Part shown: positions 58,294 to 63,548 of the stretch, in pieces
How the letters are laid out: each line of letters opens with the position of its first letter
Position numbering within the stretch: position 1 is the stretch's first letter
Assembly (NCBI GenBank): GCA_002753515.1
Contig: PEAK01000019.1
Span: 1 to 63,548 of the forward strand
DNA: 63,548 nt
DNA from: Magnetococcales bacterium
GTDB lineage: Bacteria; Pseudomonadota; Magnetococcia; Magnetococcales; UBA8363
Direction of reading: 5' to 3'
Translations under genes and position numbers: made by a program
Notes under the pieces: generated by a model
Database searches by the model: none
The model's input: only the letters and a program-made list of their open reading frames with translations
What the model was told of the DNA's origin: nothing

Positions 58294-59046
58294 TCAATGC
58301 GCCCTGATTCGTACTGCGCACTTGGCCAACCATTGACACAGGAAAAAAGGCAACCTTCGTACAATTTGTTTCCGAAATCGATACCACCAGGGGGCAATAT
58401 CCGGGATCGGAATCCCCGGGTCGAGCAAAGTGGCCGTTACTGGAGCGGGTAGTTTATGCAGGATATCCTTGTCTGCATATAAAAATATATTATAACGATA
58501 CCAGGGCTGCACTTCTGGATCATCCTTGATCTGCAAACGGCAATAATCAAGTGGCACAAAATTCCATTGATAGAATAAATTTTTCCAATAATCATACGAT
58601 TGTTCATTGATATGGTGTTCCCCCCCCTGCCCTGGAGGGGCGGCGGAAAAGAGTACCAGTTGGGCATGACGGACCAGGTTTTCCACCAATATCCTGGAAG
58701 CCTGTGGTGAGACATGTTCGGCAACTTCCACCGACATGGTCAGATCAAAGCGTCTCCCCAAATCGATGGGTTTCTCCAAATCCATGACTTTGAAATCGTT
58801 TTTTGGTATCAACAGACGATCCGGATTGACGTAAGGTCCATCCAGCCCAAGCGTATCGGTTACGCCCTGTTCTCTCCAGGCGGACAACCACCCACCCTCG
58901 GCACAGCCAAAATCGGCTACGCTGCCAGGCCGTAATAATGGTGTCAGCAGTGCCGTAACCTTTCTCGCCGATACAATATTACCTTTTGTCGTCGCCGACA
59001 TAAAAACATCATCATAACTGTACTTAAACGAGTTTATGGACACCAT
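58294..59046 (-). CDS. Class I SAM-dependent methyltransferase
   Basis: A 250-aa methyltransferase on the opposite strand. Motif I is ADFGCAEGGWLSAW, and LTMSVEVAEHVSP is motif IV. The sequence VLFSAAPPGQGGEHHINEQ is typical of FkbM/Methyltransf_23-like enzymes acting in glycan loci. GGAG lies 6 nt before the ATG. It has no zinc ribbon, unlike its convergent neighbour, and it is not closely similar to it. The substrate is unknown. Confidence 0.85.
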   Translation of the reverse strand: MVSINSFKYSYDDVFMSATTKGNIVSARKVTALLTPLLRPGSVADFGCAEGGWLSAWREQGVTDTLGLDGPYVNPDRLLIPKNDFKVMDLEKPIDLGRRFDLTMSVEVAEHVSPQASRILVENLVRHAQLVLFSAAPPGQGGEHHINEQSYDYWKNLFYQWNFVPLDYCRLQIKDDPEVQPWYRYNIFLYADKDILHKLPAPVTATLLDPGIPIPDIAPWWYRFRKQIVRRLPFFLCQWLAKCAVRIRAH

Positions 59047-59260
59047 GCCAACTCCAATTATTTGGCTTTATCAGGAATCTTATGCTACGTATCACATCTC
59101 TGCCGATAGCAACCAGGGATCGTGAAGAGGCTCCAGAAAGAATCCGAATTATTGACCGGGTTCAGTATGCATTCATTTCCATCCCATGTAAACCATCAAG
59201 GCAAAAGAGAAGCAATTCGCAACACCCATTGTATAGTCTTGGTTAAAGGAATTGGCAAAC

Positions 59261-59395
59261 ATGGAAAAATACGGTATCTTTAAAGGCACCAAATCAATCC
59301 AAACTGGAAAATCACTATCCGGCCCCAAAGGCATTATTCTCGTTCCCGGCTCGTGGTGGCTGACGTTTGAAGAACAGCCATTTGATAAGACGTAG
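59261..59395 (+). CDS. Possible small protein (44 aa)
   Basis: An ATG preceded by AAAGGA at 10 nt opens a 44-codon frame starting MEKYGIFKGTKSI and ending EEQPFDKT. It has no signal peptide or TM and no family I recognise. It lies in the 382-bp gap before the SGNH-MBOAT genes, on their strand. The rest of the gap has no other feature I can support. It may be a leader or chance frame. Confidence 0.35.
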   Translation: MEKYGIFKGTKSIQTGKSLSGPKGIILVPGSWWLTFEEQPFDKT

Positions 59396-59428
59396 AATTC
59401 CCAATCAAGATTTCAGAGGAACCACTGG

Positions 59429-60649
59429 ATGGAATCAAATCAGCCAGGGTATGCACACTTGCTGGTTAACCCGGATATTTTGCGCATACTGTTGCGTTAC
59501 CTGCTGCTGTTTGGACTGTTCTCGTACATCATCATGGCCTCATTGTCCTGGTATATGGATTGGACCAATTATGGGGCCAGAAGGGATGGCACGGAAGAAA
59601 AAGTGGCGTTTGTGCTCAACTATCGTGAAAAATTGGATCTATTCTTTTTTGGTGACAGCCGAACTTTTTGCAACATTCATCCTGAAATGATTGATCCCAT
59701 TCTGGGAAGTCACTCCTTCAATCTTGGCCTTTTCGGCTTCTGGTTTCCATCCCAGTACCCGTTTTTGCATAAACTATTGCCATTGTTACCCACACATGCC
59801 ACGGTGGTTTGGTCGATTGGCCATCAAAATTTTTTTAGTGTCAGCACATGCGGTGATCTTCACTATCCCATGACCACAGCGCAACTGCTTGATTACTTCC
59901 TATGGGGTGCCGAACCCTGTGAGATCGGAATACGCTATTGGAGTTCATCATCCATCAAGCATTTCTGGGATCGAAGCAAATGGAATTATCAAAGATTATC
60001 ACGTCTTACTGAAAAGAAACTGCTGGATAGATCCACGCATCCGCCGATGCTCCCCCAGCATGATCATCTCGATCACAACCCAACATCAGACCCTTTACAA
60101 ACCACATTCAAAGATTTGGCTGCTCCCTACCGGAAACAACCAGGTGTGGAAAAAATTGAATACAAAGCGGAGAATGGCAAAATTGTTTCGCTGACCCTCC
60201 TTATGCGGGGCGGTGGATATTACCGTATTGAAATAGAGCCGGAATCCTTTCGTGCGGGACAACGCATATTTGCAAAAGACAACCCCCAGTTGTCCAGTGA
60301 GGATCCCACGCACGTCATACCGAATCCTCTGCGCATGCGACTTTTTGAAGAAATTCTCGAACTTTTCAAGCACAACGGCATACGCCTGATCGTCAACGAA
60401 TTAGAAGAGGCCCCGTTCACCTATGGTGCCCCACAGCGGCGTCAGCAATGGCAAGATTTCATGGACAAAAAGATTCGTCCCATCGTTGAGAGGCATCATT
60501 TCCCCTATGTCCGATTGCCGTTGGAACAACTCAACGATGCAGACTATTTTGATTTCAATCATATGAACAGTCAGGGTATCGCCAAATACACCCCCATGCT
60601 GGCCAATGGGTTACGGGCGTATCTGCCACCACGCAAAACTGTGGAATAA
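59429..60649 (+). CDS. Membrane-anchored SGNH/AlgX-like acyl-transfer protein
   Basis: A 406-aa protein. It has an N-terminal TM (about 17-40, LLRYLLLFGLFSYIIMASLSW) and a periplasmic SGNH hydrolase-like domain with the GDS block FFGDSRTFCN (Ser about 79) and the distal DxxH-like block DYFDFNHMNSQG (about 375). Partners of MBOAT O-acyltransferases (AlgJ/AlgX/DltD-type) have this plan and pass acyl groups to sugars. AGAGGAACC lies before the ATG. It is followed after 6 bp by the MBOAT gene. A hydrolase role is possible, but the context favours acyl transfer. Confidence 0.8.
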   Translation: MESNQPGYAHLLVNPDILRILLRYLLLFGLFSYIIMASLSWYMDWTNYGARRDGTEEKVAFVLNYREKLDLFFFGDSRTFCNIHPEMIDPILGSHSFNLGLFGFWFPSQYPFLHKLLPLLPTHATVVWSIGHQNFFSVSTCGDLHYPMTTAQLLDYFLWGAEPCEIGIRYWSSSSIKHFWDRSKWNYQRLSRLTEKKLLDRSTHPPMLPQHDHLDHNPTSDPLQTTFKDLAAPYRKQPGVEKIEYKAENGKIVSLTLLMRGGGYYRIEIEPESFRAGQRIFAKDNPQLSSEDPTHVIPNPLRMRLFEEILELFKHNGIRLIVNELEEAPFTYGAPQRRQQWQDFMDKKIRPIVERHHFPYVRLPLEQLNDADYFDFNHMNSQGIAKYTPMLANGLRAYLPPRKTVE

Positions 60650-60655
60650 TGGCTC

Positions 60656-62074
60656 ATGCTTTTTAATTCTCTTGAGTATCTTGTCTTTTATCTATTGGTA
60701 CTCCTCGTCGGATGGTTTTTGCTGGCTTGGCCAAGGGTGCGCATTTGGACTTTGCTGTTGGCAAGTCTCTATTTTTATGCTAGCAATAATCATTGGCAGG
60801 TACTATTACTGCTCATCACCTCGTCGCTTGATTACTGGATCTGCCTGCGACTGCAGGTTACGGAACCCGAAGCCGAACGCAAGCAACTGCTGGCTCTCTC
60901 CTTGGTCAGCAATCTCGGACTCTTGGCTTACTTCAAATATGCCAATTTTTTTTCCTCTTCCATGGCTGCTCTGGCAGAAAGCCTTGGATTGCATCTGGAT
61001 TGGGTGGATTTGAATATTATCCTGCCCGTCGGTATTTCATTTTTCACCTTTGAAGCCTTGAGCTACACCATCGACGTCTACCGGCGTAAAATCGCCGTCG
61101 AACCGCAGTGGCATCGTCTGGTCTTCATGGTGGCCTTTTTTCCACACCTGATCGCAGGCCCCATTGTACGCGCCGCCGACTTTTTGCCACAACTGCGTCG
61201 TACCCCTGTATTCACTCCCACCATCGTAGAGGAAAGCCTGTATCGCATCTTTACCGGCCTGTTCAAAAAAATCGTATTGGCGGATTTTCTTGCGCTCCAT
61301 GTCGATTTAGCTTTTGATCACACGGCACAAGTTGATTCCCTGGGCGCATGGATCGGTGTTTATGCCTTTGCCTTCCAGATCTATTTCGACTTCAGCGGCT
61401 ATACCGACATCGCTATCGGATCCGCCAGGTTATTGGGATTTCAATTGCCTGAAAATTTTCGTCAACCCTATGTGGCTTGGAATTTTTCCGACTTTTGGCG
61501 CCGCTGGCACATGTCCCTCTCTTTATGGTTGCGCGACTATTTGTATGTCGCGTTGGGAGGCAATCGGGTACTTCAGCGCTGGCATCAGTATCGCAACCTG
61601 CTTCTGACCATGTTGCTCGGCGGGTTATGGCACGGGGCACAATGGCATTTTGTCGTTTGGGGAGGGGTGCATGGCATGCTACTCTCCTTGGAACGATTCC
61701 TGGGTTGGCATCGGCAACGCGACATCCCCACATTGCCATCGGCGAGATTTTGGCGGGGGCTGTTGATGTTTCACTTGATCGCATTCTCATGGGTGCCTTT
61801 CCGGGTCAACGATATGCGTTCCCTGGAGCATCTGCTGCAATTGCTCTATGGTTCGCAACCCCCCGCAGTTATTACGGTTGGAATGGCAATGGTGGTCACC
61901 ATGGTAGCCGGAGGCTGGTTGGTACAATGGCTGTTGCTATGCTGGCCAGAATGGCAGGAGAAGGTAAATGCATGGCCCATTGCACTCAAGGCCGCCTTTT
62001 ATGCGACCATTTGGGCACTTGTAGTTATTTTCAACGCCGATGCACCACAACCATTTATATATTTCCGTTTCTGA
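60656..62074 (+). CDS. MBOAT family O-acyltransferase (AlgI/DltB-like)
   Basis: A 472-aa multi-pass membrane protein of the MBOAT family. The signature region LLGGLWHGAQWHFVVWGGVHGM (about 320-342) holds the catalytic His near its end, and FDFSGYTDIAIGSARLLG and NFSDFWRRWHMSLS are the other conserved blocks, as in AlgI and PatA-like enzymes. It moves acyl groups across the inner membrane for O-acylation of exported sugars. It sits between two SGNH-like genes, with spacings of 6 and 57 bp, and is probably co-transcribed with them. The substrate polymer is unknown. Confidence 0.93.
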   Translation: MLFNSLEYLVFYLLVLLVGWFLLAWPRVRIWTLLLASLYFYASNNHWQVLLLLITSSLDYWICLRLQVTEPEAERKQLLALSLVSNLGLLAYFKYANFFSSSMAALAESLGLHLDWVDLNIILPVGISFFTFEALSYTIDVYRRKIAVEPQWHRLVFMVAFFPHLIAGPIVRAADFLPQLRRTPVFTPTIVEESLYRIFTGLFKKIVLADFLALHVDLAFDHTAQVDSLGAWIGVYAFAFQIYFDFSGYTDIAIGSARLLGFQLPENFRQPYVAWNFSDFWRRWHMSLSLWLRDYLYVALGGNRVLQRWHQYRNLLLTMLLGGLWHGAQWHFVVWGGVHGMLLSLERFLGWHRQRDIPTLPSARFWRGLLMFHLIAFSWVPFRVNDMRSLEHLLQLLYGSQPPAVITVGMAMVVTMVAGGWLVQWLLLCWPEWQEKVNAWPIALKAAFYATIWALVVIFNADAPQPFIYFRF

Positions 62075-62131
62075 ATGTAACGGTTTCCCTTCATTTCTCG
62101 AGCTGGCAGCACACCGTATCGGAGTCATTCC

Positions 62132-63367
62132 ATGTTGGCTAGCAATAGAAAAATCTGGCAATTCGGTATCAATATTTTACTGATATTTTTGGGTTTGACC
62201 ATCGGCTACCTATCCATGGAAATCATATTTCTGCGTCTGATCATCCCACATCTGTCATTGGCAAAACAATCACGCTTGCCCCCTGGATTACGACCTCTGG
62301 CCCAAAGCTCAAAAAATGGATTGCTACCCCATCATTATATTGCCGTGCTGGGGGATTCCTACGCCAATGGTAATGGTGACTGGCTCCTCTCCGTACTTAA
62401 AGATCAGGGCAACCCACCCTACCAAAGCATTCATGTTCTCCACGAAAAATCCGGGCGGGATGTTGTCAGCTTTGGCGAGAGTGGTGCTGACAGCATTTAT
62501 GGCTTGGTAACGGAACCAGTCCAGTATGACCGATATATCAACCATTCCTGGTTATTGAACCTGGAAACACCAACACTATTCATCCACTATTTCTACGAGG
62601 GAAATGATTTAAACGATAATCATGAACGTTTGAAATCGTTTAAACGCAATGACGGCGAGTTGGACAACCACAAACTTTATCAACCCCATGTGTTGGATGA
62701 TTTCATAAAGAATAAGGCCATGTTTTATGCGGGCTTTTTTGATGATATCGCCCCACCCTGGTCAGGTTGGAAATTAAAATATTTGACACGCAATCTGTTT
62801 TTGTTTCAGTTTTTGTGCGGTGGCCTTGACTGCTTGTCCGGCAAAAAAAGAGACCTTCCCAAACTTGATAGAATCAAAAATTTAACCAACTATTCTATCA
62901 ACAAAGTCCTGATTGGAGAAAAAGCCGTCAATCTTCCAGATGGCATGCAAGGACCGGGAATGGAACTGAATGACGAAGAAATTCGCGCTTCCGCATGGCT
63001 ATTTGAACGCTCCCTGGCTGCCTTACGGAGTAATTATCCAAACACCCCGGTAATCATTGCCTATATCCCTTCCACGATAACCGTCTATCGAGTCCTCTCC
63101 AAACATGTCATCATGCAATCCTATATGGATCGCGGCAATTCTTTTCCAACCCCCGAAATCTTTGCTCGCAGTGATCAATTGGTCGCCATGATTCGCGATG
63201 CTTCCGAACGGCAAGGTGCCATCTTTGCCGATACTCGGCCCGTATTACGCCAAGCCGCCCGTAAAGAGTTGATCCACGGTCCGAAAGACTGGCTGCACTT
63301 TAACCAACGCGGTTATACCGTTCTGGGAGAAGAAATGGCTAAGCTTGTGAAAGATCTCGGCTTCTGA
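62132..63367 (+). CDS. Second SGNH-like membrane-anchored protein
   Basis: A 411-aa protein. It has an N-terminal TM (about 12-35, GINILLIFLGLTIGYL), then an SGNH domain with IAVLGDSYANGNGDW (GDS, Ser about 73), the YEGNDLNDNHE block (Asn-like oxyanion) and KDWLHFNQRGY (D~387, H~390). Unlike the first SGNH protein it has clear GDS, GND and DxxH residues, so it is the better candidate for catalysis. GGAG lies 7 nt before the ATG. Together with the MBOAT gene it forms a three-gene acyl-transfer set. The gene ends shortly before the intron remnant. Confidence 0.8.
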   Translation: MLASNRKIWQFGINILLIFLGLTIGYLSMEIIFLRLIIPHLSLAKQSRLPPGLRPLAQSSKNGLLPHHYIAVLGDSYANGNGDWLLSVLKDQGNPPYQSIHVLHEKSGRDVVSFGESGADSIYGLVTEPVQYDRYINHSWLLNLETPTLFIHYFYEGNDLNDNHERLKSFKRNDGELDNHKLYQPHVLDDFIKNKAMFYAGFFDDIAPPWSGWKLKYLTRNLFLFQFLCGGLDCLSGKKRDLPKLDRIKNLTNYSINKVLIGEKAVNLPDGMQGPGMELNDEEIRASAWLFERSLAALRSNYPNTPVIIAYIPSTITVYRVLSKHVIMQSYMDRGNSFPTPEIFARSDQLVAMIRDASERQGAIFADTRPVLRQAARKELIHGPKDWLHFNQRGYTVLGEEMAKLVKDLGF

Positions 63368-63427
63368 GCATGGTGCCAGAGAGCGTAACCACCACCCTCG
63401 GGATGCGCCCCGGAAGGCCCGTTTCGT

Positions 63428-63548
63428 ATCGGGTAGGAGGCGGAGTCTCCCCCGCCGTCCTCCCACACCACCGTGCATACGGTTCCGTACACGGCGGTTC
63501 ATGGTGCACCTTGAAGCCGTTGCAGTTGATTCAGCAATGACACGAGAC
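63428..63548 (-). mobile_element. 3' end of a group II intron (domains V and VI), cut by the window edge
   Basis: On the minus strand the intron runs from beyond the right edge to its 3' end at 63428. Domain V (63467-63500, 34 nt) folds as 9 bp, a 2-nt bulge on its 3' side, 4 bp and a GAAC tetraloop, the classic domain V plan. Domain VI (63428-63466) pairs gggagga with tcctaccc around one unpaired A, 7 nt before the intron end, where a branch-point adenosine is expected. A short minus-strand frame ends at 63499 (LVSLLNQLQRLQGAP), which may be the tail of the intron-encoded reverse transcriptase. The rest of the element lies outside the window. Confidence 0.75.

Overview
The window is 63.5 kb of bacterial chromosome from a Gram-negative organism. 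The evidence is a TolC-type outer-membrane channel, type I secretion genes, periplasmic sensors, SD-led operons and typical proteobacterial housekeeping genes. FabI next to a MaoC-phosphotransacetylase fusion, split glycine dehydrogenase, very large Ig/cadherin/FG-GAP proteins and sensory kinases would fit an alphaproteobacterium or a Magnetococcia-like lineage. That placement is inference; no rRNA gene or marker here settles it.

Layout. (1) 0.26-13 kb, minus: a giant surface protein of about 4,250 aa made of four kinds of repeat, including about 24 copies of a roughly 50-residue repeat I do not recognise. (2) 13.3-21.1 kb: a coiled-coil PD-(D/E)XK-like protein, a sugar-nucleotide epimerase with a GT2 glycosyltransferase, an SCO-like protein on the minus strand, then gcvPA-gcvPB-eno with a clear terminator. 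(3) 21.2-21.8 kb: a HigBA module with a short toxin gene. (4) 21.9-33.6 kb, minus: a small protein, a periplasmic binding protein and a coupled histidine kinase; upstream of these a co-directional run of outer-membrane protein, hybrid kinase with Hpt, receiver-kinase, FmdE-like protein, FabI and MaoC-Pta. (5) 34.1-35.7 kb: a chemotaxis receptor followed by a large hairpin. (6) 36.0-52.6 kb: the most distinctive block, a LapG-like periplasmic cysteine protease tail-to-tail with a 15.7-kb minus-strand operon encoding a 3,590-aa FecR/cadherin/FG-GAP/RTX giant, a TolC-like channel with an unusual 220-aa tail, an ABC exporter and an HlyD adaptor. (7) 52.9-63.4 kb: a cell-surface glycan region with a GT2 enzyme, a large membrane protein, a radical SAM enzyme, two methyltransferases, and an MBOAT O-acyltransferase between two SGNH-like proteins. 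(8) The right edge holds the 3' end of a group II intron on the minus strand, with recognisable domains V and VI.

How it fits together. The central hypothesis is a Lap-type adhesion system: type I secretion exports giant adhesins and a periplasmic LapG-like protease could release or retain them. The giant at the left end carries a hydrophobic plug followed by a dialanine motif (SAAAG) that resembles LapG cleavage sites, so it may be a substrate in trans. No LapD-type c-di-GMP receptor is visible. The glycan genes in (2) and (7) would supply other surface polymers. The two-component systems, the chemotaxis receptor and the adhesins suggest a surface-attachment lifestyle.
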